From assembly GCA_015064255.1 (NCBI GenBank), contig SVSP01000018.1, forward strand, positions 1 to 47,959: 47,959 nucleotides of DNA. The letters run 5' to 3'. Shown in pieces: positions 32,209 through 41,457 of this stretch; position 1 is the first letter of the stretch; every line of letters begins with the position of its first letter. This DNA comes from Oscillospiraceae bacterium (lineage in GTDB: Bacteria > Bacillota > Clostridia > Oscillospirales > CAG-272). The position numbers were made by a program, and so were the translations under genes. The notes beneath the pieces were generated by a model. That model ran no database searches. It was not told where the DNA came from and saw only the letters and a program-made list of their open reading frames with translations.

Positions 32209-32249
32209 AACTCGAATATCGGAAATTTCCGCATTCGGAGGTGGCACAC

Positions 32250-33614
32250 TTGAAATTTTCAATTAAAGCAAATAAAAAAAGCAAACGTCTTATACTTTGG
32301 GTCATTTCTTTCCTGCTCGCTTTTGTACTTTGGCTTTATGCCGCAGGTGCAAACGAGACCGCAGTAGAACAGTCATACGACCTTATATCGATAAAATACG
32401 ACAGCACACCGATAAAGCCCTATAACCTCGTTGTGCAGTCTATAAGCATAGACACCGTGAACGTTACTATTATGGGAAGTCCGAGAGATCTGAAAAACGT
32501 AAGCGTTTCTGATATTTCGGCAAAGATATCGCTCGACTCGATAACAAAGCCGGGCGAATACAAGCTCTCGGTTATGATAACAACACCCGACAAGACCACG
32601 CTCACCTCACAGACGGTCGAAACGGTAATCGTCAAGGTTGACAGCCCGAGCGAAAAGAGCTATCCCATCGGCTCGGATTCTATCGAGCTCGTCGGTTGGT
32701 CACTTGAATCGGGTTGCCATTTCGGTACGCACACCGTAAATGCCACAAGAGTAACCGTTTACGGACCTACGCTCGAAATAGACACCGTAGATAAAGTTAA
32801 AATAAGAACCGCAAGCATCGGAAACGCTTCCGATCAGATGACAGTTGCGGCTGAGGTCGTTCTTCTCAACAAATACGGCGACGAAATAAACAGTCCTAAT
32901 CTCAGTATCACTATGAACACCGAGGTACTTACGGTAAAGCTTTCGGTATTTATGAAAAAGACAGTGCCGCTCACGGTAAACTGTAAATACGGCTATTTCG
33001 GAAGCGAAAACATCATTATTTCTCCCTCAAAGGTGGTAATAACAGGATCGCCCGATGCCGTAAAAGCAGTTTCTTCGATAAACCTCGCAGACATTGACGA
33101 AACAAAAGAGCTCACCGACCGCACGTTTTCCGTAAATATCATCCCGCCGAACGGAATTTATAAAATAACGACCGAAGACGGAAAAGATATATCAAGCGCG
33201 GAAGTAAGCATAAAGGTTTCCGAAATAGAAGAGCTTTCGATTTCTCTTCTCCCCGAAAATATAGTCGTATATTCTTCGGATTCCAAGGTAGCTTTAACGG
33301 GTGCAGACATAAAGATCCGCCTTGCAAACAGTGCAAGTACGGACATTTTAGCATATTTTACTCCTGCCGATATTATAGCCTCGGTCAACGCTTCTTCGGC
33401 AAGCGTAGGCGATGCTCTGCCTCTCGTGCTAACAGTTTCGGAAAAATTCAGAGATTCTGTTTACATACTCGGTCTTGAATATAAGGTCACCGTCGGAAAA
33501 GCTCCCGAGATAAGCACTCCGATAGATAATCCCAATGGGGACACGACAGGTGAAGATAACCCTCTCGAAAACGGCAATGCGGATATAAGTCTTAATCCTC
33601 AGACAATGCCCTAA
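32250..33614 (+). CDS. cdaR: CdaR (YbbR-domain regulator of CdaA)
   Basis: A 454-residue protein with one N-terminal membrane helix (about 16-34) and an extracytoplasmic chain of YbbR domains. Each shows a beta-rich repeat with a conserved turn such as ITGSPDAVKAVSSINLADIDETKE or TIMGSPRDLKNVSV. CdaR binds and modulates CdaA. A TTG at 32250 is preferred to a GTG at 32241 because GGAGGTG overlaps that GTG and lies 6 bases before the TTG. The Pro/Asn/Gly-rich tail follows the last domain. glmM, which usually follows cdaR, is absent here, and a terminator and recJ come next. Confidence 0.92.
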   Translation: MKFSIKANKKSKRLILWVISFLLAFVLWLYAAGANETAVEQSYDLISIKYDSTPIKPYNLVVQSISIDTVNVTIMGSPRDLKNVSVSDISAKISLDSITKPGEYKLSVMITTPDKTTLTSQTVETVIVKVDSPSEKSYPIGSDSIELVGWSLESGCHFGTHTVNATRVTVYGPTLEIDTVDKVKIRTASIGNASDQMTVAAEVVLLNKYGDEINSPNLSITMNTEVLTVKLSVFMKKTVPLTVNCKYGYFGSENIIISPSKVVITGSPDAVKAVSSINLADIDETKELTDRTFSVNIIPPNGIYKITTEDGKDISSAEVSIKVSEIEELSISLLPENIVVYSSDSKVALTGADIKIRLANSASTDILAYFTPADIIASVNASSASVGDALPLVLTVSEKFRDSVYILGLEYKVTVGKAPEISTPIDNPNGDTTGEDNPLENGNADISLNPQTMP

Positions 33615-33633
33615 AACACGTACATCTCTTTTA

Positions 33634-33668
33634 AAAAGACGCCCGTAAATTCGGTATGGGCGTCTTTT
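33634..33668 (+). terminator. Intrinsic terminator after cdaR
   Basis: Perfect 11-bp stem AAAAGACGCCC / GGGCGTCTTTT with a 13-base loop and a T run, 19 bases past the cdaR stop codon. Confidence 0.9.
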
Positions 33669-33710
33669 ACCAATAGCAAAAGCTTTAGCGATACACTATA
33701 CGGAGGACAA

Positions 33711-35855
33711 ATGTCAAACACAAACGAAAGCATAAGATCGACCGAAAAAAAGTGGGAGCTTCGCTCTGAAAGAACTGTTGAAGATCCCGATATAAAAAAT
33801 ATTGCCGAAAAGCTCGGTATCTCTCCGCTGACTGCGCTTCTCGTATATAACAGAGGACAGAAAACTCCCGAAAAAGCAGCAGCATTTATCTCTGCCGCAT
33901 CGGAAAATTATTACGACCCTTTTTGTATGCCCGATATGGAAAAAGCGGTCGAAAGAATACTGCGCGCCATCGAAAACAAGGAAAAGACGGTAATATACGG
34001 CGACTACGACGTTGACGGTGTAACCTCTGTCAGCATACTATATATGTATCTCTGTGAGCTCGGACTTTCCCCCGAATACTATATTCCGAGCAGAAGCACT
34101 GAGGGCTACGGTGTAAACAACGAAGCAATAAAACAGTTTGCCGAGAAGAACATTACCCTTATGATAACCGTCGATACCGGCGTTACGGCTCTCGAAGAGG
34201 TAAAATTCGCTCAAGAGCTCGGAATAGACGTTGTAATTACCGACCATCACGAATGTCTTGCAGAGCTCCCCGAAGCAACGGCGGTTGTAAATCCGCGGCG
34301 TGACGACAGCGAGTATCCTTTCTGCGAGCTTGCGGGTGTCGGAGTTGTTTACAAGCTTCTCTGTGCAATAGAAAAAAGACTTGTCGGAAATTCCGACAAA
34401 GTGAAAAAATATATCGACCTCGTTGCGATCGGTACGGTTGCTGACGTAATGCCCCTCATTGACGAAAACAGACTTCTCGTAACACAAGGTCTTGAAATGC
34501 TCAATACAGCCCCCCGTACGGGGATCGCCTCTCTGCTCAAGGCATCAAGTCAGAACGACAAAAAGAGCAAAGCGGGGCAGAAAATAACCTCGTCGCTGGT
34601 CAGCTTTACCATCGCACCGAGAATAAATGCGGCAGGACGTATCGAAAGCGCCGAAAAGGCTGTTCAGCTCTTCCTCGGAAATTCGGTCAGCGATGCCGAC
34701 ACGATGGCTGAAGAGCTATGCGAAATAAACCGTCGCCGTCAAGCCGAGGAGAACAGAATAATCGACGAAGCGGCGCAAAAAATAAAAGACAGCTTCGATT
34801 TTGAAAATGACAGAGTTATCGTGCTTGCCGAAGAAAACTGGCATCACGGTGTTATCGGAATAGTTGCTTCGAGAATAACCGAACGCTTTGCCATCCCGTC
34901 CATACTTATCTCGTTTGACGAGAACAACATCGGAAAAGGCTCGGGACGAAGCGTTAAAGGCGTAAATCTCGTAGATGCCCTTACATACTGCAGTGACCTG
35001 CTTATAAAATACGGCGGTCACGAGCTTGCCGCGGGTCTTACGGTTGACAGAGAGCATTTTGAAGCCTTTAAAGCGCGTATAAATCAGTTTGTGCGCGAAA
35101 ACGTGAGCGAAAAATCGCCCTCTATAGTTATAGAAGCCGACGCTTATATTTCTCCGAATGACGTGAGCCTTACACAGGCAAATGAGCTTCTCCTTCTTGA
35201 GCCCTACGGAGTGGCAAACCCGAGTCCCGTATTCTTTATGGATTCTCTCACCGTGCGTGACGTGGTTTCACTCGCCGACAAACACTCAAAGCTCATTCTC
35301 GAAAAGGACGGAGTTCAGCTTACGGCTCTCTATTTCGGTCACTCCCGCGCTTCCCTCCCCATTTACAAGGGTGACGTTATAGATATTGCCTTTACGATGG
35401 GAATAAACGAGTTCAGAGGCGTTACCGACGTCCAGATCATTCTCAAGGATCTCAAAAGACAGAAAAATGCGGACAGATTCGAGATAAACGAAGAAAGCAA
35501 AAAGAAATATCAGAGCGTTATGGCAGGTGTTCCTTATCCTCGTTCTGACGACGGTATCCTCCCCTCAAGAGAAGATTTTGCACAGGTTTATCTCTATCTT
35601 AAGCGCCGTCCCGGTCAGTACCGCGACGACTGCCTCGGTATGAGAGAGATAATAAACGCGTCGGGCGGAAAGATAAACTACTGCAAGCTCAGAATCATTC
35701 TCGACGTGCTTGAAGAAACAGGTCTTATAAACATCACATATTCTCCCGAATGTGACGAAAATTTCCACTTCGGAGTAAACTTTGTTAAAAACAAGATAGA
35801 CATAGAAAAATCATCTCTTTACGTGAAAATACGCTCGCTTGCAGAAAAGCAGTGA
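33711..35855 (+). CDS. recJ: Single-stranded-DNA-specific exonuclease RecJ
   Basis: A 714-residue 5'-3' exonuclease used in recombination and mismatch repair. The DHH-family motifs are visible: DYDVDG at 98-103 and DHH at 178-180 (VVITDHHE), with the DHHA1 motif GGHELAAGLTVDREHF later. An OB fold follows, and an extra C-terminal winged-helix-like domain (about 590-714, including QYRDDCLGMREIINASGGKINYCK) extends it beyond the usual 560-residue core, as in other Firmicute RecJ. CGGAGGAC precedes the ATG. It lies upstream of rel with 54 bases between; the apt gene often found between them is missing. Confidence 0.96.
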   Translation: MSNTNESIRSTEKKWELRSERTVEDPDIKNIAEKLGISPLTALLVYNRGQKTPEKAAAFISAASENYYDPFCMPDMEKAVERILRAIENKEKTVIYGDYDVDGVTSVSILYMYLCELGLSPEYYIPSRSTEGYGVNNEAIKQFAEKNITLMITVDTGVTALEEVKFAQELGIDVVITDHHECLAELPEATAVVNPRRDDSEYPFCELAGVGVVYKLLCAIEKRLVGNSDKVKKYIDLVAIGTVADVMPLIDENRLLVTQGLEMLNTAPRTGIASLLKASSQNDKKSKAGQKITSSLVSFTIAPRINAAGRIESAEKAVQLFLGNSVSDADTMAEELCEINRRRQAEENRIIDEAAQKIKDSFDFENDRVIVLAEENWHHGVIGIVASRITERFAIPSILISFDENNIGKGSGRSVKGVNLVDALTYCSDLLIKYGGHELAAGLTVDREHFEAFKARINQFVRENVSEKSPSIVIEADAYISPNDVSLTQANELLLLEPYGVANPSPVFFMDSLTVRDVVSLADKHSKLILEKDGVQLTALYFGHSRASLPIYKGDVIDIAFTMGINEFRGVTDVQIILKDLKRQKNADRFEINEESKKKYQSVMAGVPYPRSDDGILPSREDFAQVYLYLKRRPGQYRDDCLGMREIINASGGKINYCKLRIILDVLEETGLINITYSPECDENFHFGVNFVKNKIDIEKSSLYVKIRSLAEKQ

Positions 35856-35909
35856 GAAATATCTTACTCGGTCTTGTTTTGATAATATCTTGAAAGGAAA
35901 ATCTGTATT

Positions 35910-38147
35910 ATGGATAATAATTTCAATACAATGGAGCAATCGGGCGCAAATTTCGACAGCCTGAAGGCTCTCCTTAATGAAAATCCTACCAAATATGATA
36001 TTCCCAAAATTGAAAAAGCATATATTTTTGCGGAGAAACTCCATTCCGGACAGTACAGAGTAAGCGGCGAGCCGTATATTATCCACCCCGTTGCCGTTGC
36101 ACAGATAGTTTATTCGCTCGGTCTTGACACCGACTCTATCTGCGCGGCTCTTCTCCACGACACCGTCGAGGACTGCTCCGTTTCGCTTGAAACTATCAGA
36201 AAAGAATTCGGACCGACTATCGAAATGCTCGTTGACGGTCTTACAAAGCTCGTAAAGATTCCTTTCGACGACAAAGAAGAGGAGCATATGGAAAACCTCC
36301 GTAAAATGTTCCTCGCTATGTCAAAGGATATCAGGGTAATATTCATAAAGCTCTGCGACCGCCTTCATAATATGCGTACGCTCAACGTCAGACGCGATCA
36401 GAAGCGCCGTAACGTTGCTCACGAAACTATGCAGGTATACGCCCCTCTCGCTCACCGCCTCGGTATGCAGAGAATAAAGCAGGAGCTTGAAAATCTCTCC
36501 CTTTCTTACCTCGATCCGATCGGATACGCCGAGGTCAAAGCCGATATAGACGAAAAATACGGTCAGAACAGAGATTTTATCATCCGCACAAAGGAAATGC
36601 TCTCCGAAAAGCTCGACGAACACCACATAGAATATTCGCTCGAAGGACGTGTAAAAAGTGTTTACAGCATCTACCGCAAAATGTTCAATCAGAACAAGAG
36701 CTTTGACGAGATATACGACTTTTACGCTGTCAGAATAATCACCGAAACCGAGCTTGACTGCTACACCGTCCTCGGTCTTATCCACGATGCTTACAAGTCC
36801 GTGCCCGGAAGATTCAAGGACTACATTTCTACTCCCAAGCCGAATATGTATCAGTCGCTCCACACCACCGTTATAGGACGCGACGGTATCCCGTTTGAGG
36901 TTCAGATAAGAACGCGCAAGATGCATCAGACCGCAGAATACGGTATCGCCGCGCACTGGAAATACAAGTCAGGCGACAAGAAAAGCACCGAAGAAATCGA
37001 CTCGAAGCTTGAATGGATATCTAAGCTCATCGAAACAGAAAACAATACTCACGACCCCGATGAATTTTTGCACGCGCTCAAGGTGGATATATTCCACGAC
37101 GAGGTATTTGTATTCACGCCCAAAGGCGACGTTGTTGCTCTTCCGCAAGGTGCGACCCTCATTGACTTTGCATATGCTATCCACTCGGGTGTCGGAAACA
37201 GTATGATAGGTGCAAAGGTCAACGGTATCATCACTCAGATAGACAAGAGTCCTTCAAACGGCGACATCGTCGAAATACTTACGTCATCCTCCTCCAAGGG
37301 ACCCAAGAGAAACTGGCTTAATATAGTAAAGACGGGAGAAGCACGAAACAAGATCCGTCAGTGGTTCAAGAAAGAACAGCGTCCCGAAAACATCATCGTC
37401 GGACGCGCCGAGGTTGATCGCGAGCTCAAAAAGCTCGGAAGACCCTACACCGCCGCACAGCGTGACGAAATACTCACGAAAATTTCCTGCCGTATGGGCA
37501 TACAGACAGTTGACGATCTCCTCAACACCATCGGTTACGGCGGTCTTAACATCAGCAAGATACTCACCAAGCTCAAGGACGAGTTTGACAAGATAGTAAA
37601 GCCGCTTGAACCTACCGCCGCTTCGCCCGCTGTAGTTGTTCCAGAGATCAAGCCCGCCGCAGTTAAGCGCAGAACAAGCACGGGCGGTGTTATCGTTGAC
37701 GGACTTGAGGGCTGCGAGGTCAAATTCGCAAAATGCTGCAATCCTCTTCCCGGCGATAAGATCATCGGATTTATCACTCGCGGATCCGGCGTTTCCGTCC
37801 ACAAGCGCGACTGTCCAAACGTCATTTCAGGATTCAAAAAGCCTGACAAGATGGACAGATTTATCAGTATTTTCTGGGAAGAAGCTCCCGAAGACAAGAA
37901 GGTTGGCGGTCTTTACGAATCCTTCATTCAGGTCTTTGCCGAAAACGACATCCAGCTTCTTGCTAACATCACCTCTGTTATTGCCGAGATGCGCGTGATG
38001 CTCTATCAGATCAACACGCACAGCCGCGACAATGACATTACTGTAAACCTTGTTGTCGGCTGCAAGAACATTGACCATTTCCAGTCTATTATGGCACGTC
38101 TTCGCACTATCGAGCACGTGTTTGACGTTCGCCGCGGATATATGTAA
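35910..38147 (+). CDS. rel: Bifunctional (p)ppGpp synthetase/hydrolase Rel
   Basis: A 745-residue stringent-response enzyme. The HD hydrolase motif HDTVED at 83-88 is intact, and the synthetase domain (about 245-370) contains GRVKSVYSIYRKM and PGRFKDYIS, where RxKD marks a bifunctional Rel type. A TGS domain (about 400-465, VFVFTPKGDVVALPQGATLIDFAYAIH) and a C-terminal zinc-finger/ACT region (LANITSVIAEMRVMLYQ) follow. It degrades and makes (p)ppGpp in response to uncharged tRNA at the ribosome. GAAAGGAAA lies before the ATG. A tandem hairpin repeat starts directly after the stop codon. Confidence 0.97.
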   Translation: MDNNFNTMEQSGANFDSLKALLNENPTKYDIPKIEKAYIFAEKLHSGQYRVSGEPYIIHPVAVAQIVYSLGLDTDSICAALLHDTVEDCSVSLETIRKEFGPTIEMLVDGLTKLVKIPFDDKEEEHMENLRKMFLAMSKDIRVIFIKLCDRLHNMRTLNVRRDQKRRNVAHETMQVYAPLAHRLGMQRIKQELENLSLSYLDPIGYAEVKADIDEKYGQNRDFIIRTKEMLSEKLDEHHIEYSLEGRVKSVYSIYRKMFNQNKSFDEIYDFYAVRIITETELDCYTVLGLIHDAYKSVPGRFKDYISTPKPNMYQSLHTTVIGRDGIPFEVQIRTRKMHQTAEYGIAAHWKYKSGDKKSTEEIDSKLEWISKLIETENNTHDPDEFLHALKVDIFHDEVFVFTPKGDVVALPQGATLIDFAYAIHSGVGNSMIGAKVNGIITQIDKSPSNGDIVEILTSSSSKGPKRNWLNIVKTGEARNKIRQWFKKEQRPENIIVGRAEVDRELKKLGRPYTAAQRDEILTKISCRMGIQTVDDLLNTIGYGGLNISKILTKLKDEFDKIVKPLEPTAASPAVVVPEIKPAAVKRRTSTGGVIVDGLEGCEVKFAKCCNPLPGDKIIGFITRGSGVSVHKRDCPNVISGFKKPDKMDRFISIFWEEAPEDKKVGGLYESFIQVFAENDIQLLANITSVIAEMRVMLYQINTHSRDNDITVNLVVGCKNIDHFQSIMARLRTIEHVFDVRRGYM

Positions 38148-38353
38148 AAATCAACGGCGGAGCCGTTGATTAACAGTTTTTTATTTTAGCAGAGCTAAAA
38201 CAAAAAACTTCACACTTCGGATGAAGTTAAATCAACGGCGGAGCCGTTGATTAACAGTTTTTTATTTTAGCAGAGCTAAAACAAAAAACTTCACACTTCG
38301 GATGAAGTTAAATCAACGTAGGAGCCGTCACTTGACCGACTCCGATGGAGTCG
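38148..38353. repeat. 81-bp tandem repeat of three hairpins after rel
   Basis: Two identical 81-bp units (38148-38228 and 38229-38309) and the start of a third (from 38310). Each unit encodes three palindromes: ATCAACGGC-GGA-GCCGTTGAT, GTTTTTTATTTTAGC-AGA-GCTAAAACAAAAAAC, and AACTTCA-N9-TGAAGTT. The third unit decays into CGACTCC-GAT-GGAGTCG at 38337-38353. The array sits in the 280-base gap between convergent rel and the anti-sigma-like gene. It is not a CRISPR array because there are no unique spacers. Confidence 0.92.
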
Positions 38354-38381
38354 CATCTTGATAATTCTTGCAACTTAAACG

Positions 38382-38411
38382 AACTCCGCAGAGAGAAATC
38401 TCTGCGGAGTT
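38382..38411. terminator. Terminator between rel and the anti-sigma-like gene
   Basis: 13-bp perfect stem (AACTCCGCAGAGA / TCTCTGCGGAGTT) with a GAAA tetraloop, followed by TTGCTTT on the plus strand. It serves the convergent genes. Confidence 0.85.
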
Positions 38412-38427
38412 TTGCTTTAACATCGAT

Positions 38428-40032
38428 TTATTCATTTTCTTCCATAAGATGCACACCGACGGCGTTCACCTCGTAAAGCGGATCTTCCTCGCCCGGAGCA
38501 CCGTCCGGATAATCGAGATTGCGGAAAAGATTGACAAACACGTAATAATCTTGAGCGTCTATGACGTCATTTCCCTCATAATATATTCTGCATACGTCAC
38601 CGTCCGTGTCGTAGCCGTAGTAGCAGTTTTCTTCGGTTTCGCTCTTTCGCAAACTGTAGAAAAGCATAGTTTCTTCCGCATCCTGCGATGGGTTGTGATA
38701 TTGAGCTTGCTTTTCAAAATATTCATCGATTCCGTCTATGTCGAGCGCAAGAACATATGTCACCGCATAGTCGTGCATTCCATTCGGTCGGTATGACATC
38801 TTATCTATGTTTTCATAGAAAGCGTAGAATGGCAGAAGTATTCCATTTTTACCCTTTCTGTAAACGATAGTTACGTAGTCATAATTGGTAAAATCCACAC
38901 CGATTTGCATTTGTGCGCACAGCCGGCAAGAGTGAAATCCGAAAACGTAACCCTTTTCCAGCATTTCTTCGGCTTCATCAAGTGTCAAAAGATCGTATTC
39001 TCCGCACTCACGGTAATATTCATCGTAATCAACAATAGACTCACGATACGATATACTTCTTAAGTAAGCTTTATCGTCGGGCACAACTCCGTCTCTGTCA
39101 TAATGCGATTTCACAAATTTAAGAACCATATATTCAGAAGATATTGAAATATCGGAAAATATTGAAGGGAGTGCTATATCTTCTTCGTTGTAAAGATAAA
39201 CAGTTACGTATTCCTCAAAACCCACCACCATCTCATATCTTTTTTCGACTAAAACGTTCTGATATGTTTTTCCGAAGGTTTTACAAACATACGAAATCAC
39301 ATCCGAAAGCTGTAAAGCTATTTCTTCTTTACTGTCAGATGTGGAAACACCAACATATGATCCGTTCAGTAATATCTTTTTATTAAGTCCTGTGTATCCG
39401 TGAAATGCATTATTTCTGTCATATATTTGCATCTCCATAGTATTCGAATTTGAATAGCAAAAAACGTTTAATTGATTTTCCAATTTTTCAATAATCGAAT
39501 AAAATGACTCTTCTTTTATTTGGTCTGCTTTGATTTCTTTGTCATAGCTCAAACCCATCACACTCGTAAGTGAATTAATGTTTGCATTGATAAAATCAAG
39601 GAAAATTTTTTTATCCGTTGATGATTGTGCGATTTGATAAATCGGCAATCTCTCGAAGTCGGGCAAATCAGTTCCGATTTTAATATCCGAAGTATGGACT
39701 ATATTATAATTACTTGTAATTGATTCCGCAGTGGATGATTTTGAATACATCTTCCCGATCAGTTCGGGTGTAAGCTCGATAAACTCTTGCTCGGAAATAT
39801 AATCGTCTGGCGGTAGAGGATCTTCTGTTTCTTGATTGTCGGGCTTAATATGTTTTTCGCCAACCATAGGCACAACAACCGACAAACAGAGCGCAATCAC
39901 AAGTACAGCCGCCACAAGAGCGGTCAGCTTGCGACTCAGAAGCTTTTTCACATTTGACGATGCGCGGTCTTCTCTTGCAAGAAGTTCATCGTCAATATCA
40001 TTCATCATGTCAAAAAACTCTTCTTTTTTCAT
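38428..40032 (-). CDS. Membrane protein partner of the ECF sigma factor (anti-sigma-like)
   Basis: A 534-residue protein with a short cytoplasmic N-terminus (MKKEEFFDMMNDIDDELLAR), one membrane helix at about 36-57, and a large extracytoplasmic domain of about 475 residues with several Cys (for example SCRLC near 360). This is the layout of membrane anti-sigma factors that bind sigma through the N-terminus and sense through the outside. Its ATG overlaps the sigma stop codon (ATGA), so the two are translationally coupled. I do not recognise the extracytoplasmic domain. The inhibitory role is inference from architecture and pairing. Confidence 0.75.
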   Translation of the reverse strand: MKKEEFFDMMNDIDDELLAREDRASSNVKKLLSRKLTALVAAVLVIALCLSVVVPMVGEKHIKPDNQETEDPLPPDDYISEQEFIELTPELIGKMYSKSSTAESITSNYNIVHTSDIKIGTDLPDFERLPIYQIAQSSTDKKIFLDFINANINSLTSVMGLSYDKEIKADQIKEESFYSIIEKLENQLNVFCYSNSNTMEMQIYDRNNAFHGYTGLNKKILLNGSYVGVSTSDSKEEIALQLSDVISYVCKTFGKTYQNVLVEKRYEMVVGFEEYVTVYLYNEEDIALPSIFSDISISSEYMVLKFVKSHYDRDGVVPDDKAYLRSISYRESIVDYDEYYRECGEYDLLTLDEAEEMLEKGYVFGFHSCRLCAQMQIGVDFTNYDYVTIVYRKGKNGILLPFYAFYENIDKMSYRPNGMHDYAVTYVLALDIDGIDEYFEKQAQYHNPSQDAEETMLFYSLRKSETEENCYYGYDTDGDVCRIYYEGNDVIDAQDYYVFVNLFRNLDYPDGAPGEEDPLYEVNAVGVHLMEENE

Positions 40033-40589
40033 ATTATGTAGCCCTCCTTATCAAGAATTTCACGGAATTTCTTTCGTGTGCGCGAGAGTATCATAAGAAC
40101 GTTACCCTCTTTCAGATTGTAAAGCTTGGCAATATCTGCTGTGGACGCCATATAAAAGTAGCGCCTTATGAAAATATTGCACTCACGCGGAGAAAGTGAA
40201 GAGAGAAAATCATTCAGCAGCTTGAGAAATTCTTTTCTTTCGAGTTCCTCGGTCAGGTCGCGTGTGTCCGAAAGAAATTCTTCCACCTCTTCAAACGCCG
40301 TAACGCTATCCCCGTCCGCGCGCTTTTCGCTGTTTTTCTCTCTTAACTTATCAAACGAGAGATTTCTTGTGATCTTCGCAAGGAAAAGCTTGAAATAATT
40401 CGGTCTTTGAGGCGGAATCGTGTTCCACGTTCTGAGCCAAGTATCGTTTACACATTCTTCGCTGTCGAGCTTGTCGCAAAGAATATTATAGGCGATACTG
40501 TAGCAGTAACTTCCGTATTTCAAGCTGCTTTCCTCAATAGCCTTTTCATTACGTGAAAAATAAAGCTCTATAATTTGCTTATCATCCAT
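40029..40589 (-). CDS. ECF-family RNA polymerase sigma factor
   Basis: A 186-residue sigma-70-family factor of the extracytoplasmic-function group. Region 2 (residues 1-90) includes YCYSIAYNILCDKLDSEECVNDTWLRTWNTIP, which holds the core-binding and -10 recognition helices. Region 4 (about 120-180) has LSPRECNIFIRRYFYMASTADIAKLYNLKEGNV, the -35 recognition helix-turn-helix. A promoter at 40654-40682 and GAAAGGAGG before the ATG drive it. The paired membrane gene follows directly, so the pair forms a surface-sensing switch (inference). Its own promoter does not show an ECF-type -35 GGAAC. Confidence 0.92.
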   Translation of the reverse strand: MDDKQIIELYFSRNEKAIEESSLKYGSYCYSIAYNILCDKLDSEECVNDTWLRTWNTIPPQRPNYFKLFLAKITRNLSFDKLREKNSEKRADGDSVTAFEEVEEFLSDTRDLTEELERKEFLKLLNDFLSSLSPRECNIFIRRYFYMASTADIAKLYNLKEGNVLMILSRTRKKFREILDKEGYII

Positions 40590-40653
40590 AGCGTACGCCT
40601 CCTTTCATAAGTATAAGACGAAATAAAAAGAGAATTCTAACATGTTTTTTATA

Positions 40654-40682
40654 AATTTATCATATTTTTTTAATTTTGTCAA
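40654..40682 (-). promoter_or_regulatory. Promoter of the ECF sigma operon
   Basis: Minus-strand TTGACA (40677-40682), 17 bases, TAAATT (40654-40659). The leader is about 58 bases. The type is sigma-A, so expression need not be autoregulated. Confidence 0.65.
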
Positions 40683-40689
40683 TTGCAAC

Positions 40690-40723
40690 AAAAAGCACGG
40701 AGAACTGTTAAAAATTCTCCGTG
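40690..40723 (-). terminator. Intrinsic terminator of hsp20
   Basis: 9-bp stem CACGGAGAA / TTCTCCGTG with a 10-base loop, followed on the minus strand by CTTTTTG. It lies just past the hsp20 stop codon. Confidence 0.85.
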
Positions 40724-40739
40724 TTTTCATATTTTACTT

Positions 40740-41171
40740 TTATCTGACCTCAAGCTTTCTCGATTTCGGTGCTTCGGGAAGCTTTTTGGGCAAGGTGAGT
40801 GTCAAAACTCCGTTTTTGAATTCGGCGTCGATGTTTTCCGCATCAATATCCGAAATATTGAAGCTTCTTTCAAAGGAGCCGTACGCTCTTTCTCTGCGGA
40901 GATATCTTCCGTTGTTTTCCTCCGAATTTTCGTATTTGCGCTCTGCCTTGACCGTAAGGATTCCGTCGCCGATATTTATATCGATATCTTCCTTATTTAT
41001 ACCGGGCAGGTCCGACTCTACGATATACGCATCTCCGTTATCGCTGATATCCGTTCTGAACACAGCCGGCTGTGTACTGTCACCGAATAAGGCTTTTTCG
41101 AGTCTTTCCATTTCGTAAAAGGGGTTATACGCGTTTATATTTCTTGAATAAAAGGGTGTAAGTTTGATCAT
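40740..41171 (-). CDS. Hsp20 family small heat-shock protein
   Basis: A 143-residue small heat-shock chaperone. The alpha-crystallin domain (about 40-130) shows the core strands AYIVESDLPGINKEDIDINI and GILTVKAERKY and the conserved FKNGVLTLTLPKKLPE. It holds unfolding proteins until Hsp70 can refold them. A typical C-terminal IxI motif is not obvious. The ATG at 41171 is chosen because GGAGG precedes it; the 26-codon upstream extension has no homology. A perfect CIRCE operator upstream indicates control by HrcA. Confidence 0.95.
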   Translation of the reverse strand: MIKLTPFYSRNINAYNPFYEMERLEKALFGDSTQPAVFRTDISDNGDAYIVESDLPGINKEDIDINIGDGILTVKAERKYENSEENNGRYLRRERAYGSFERSFNISDIDAENIDAEFKNGVLTLTLPKKLPEAPKSRKLEVR

Positions 41172-41365
41172 AGTTAATTCCTCCGTAAAAAATTCAGTAT
41201 TTTTATTTTGTCCCGACTTTTTCGTTATATACCGAAGATCGGCAAGCACCAGAAACCGTGGATCCTTTTGGTTATCTGCTTTCTCGCTTCTCTCCTTTGG
41301 ACATTTTCATTTTACTCCGGAATTGTTAACTGTTAAAGTACATTCTGTTGCCTAAATGTAAATAG

Positions 41366-41392
41366 TTAGCACTCTTGCATCGTGAGTGCTAA
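41366..41392. promoter_or_regulatory. CIRCE operator (HrcA binding site)
   Basis: TTAGCACTC-N9-GAGTGCTAA, identical to the CIRCE consensus in all 18 arm bases. Located about 195 bases upstream of the hsp20 ATG, it should repress that gene in the absence of heat stress. Confidence 0.97.
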
Positions 41393-41457
41393 CTATTTTT
41401 TGTTTTAATATCGTTTTCAAGTTTTACGCGCGACAAATCTATGTAATTTCAATCACA

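Noticed and set aside
38148-38310. 81-bp repeats considered as a CRISPR array
   Set aside because: Identical units with internal palindromes and no unique spacer sequences; no cas genes in the window.
41255-41310. Twelve-codon open frame upstream of hsp20 (beginning MKMSKGEK)
   Set aside because: A weak GGAG precedes it, but it is too short and without known counterpart; more likely chance sequence in the leader.
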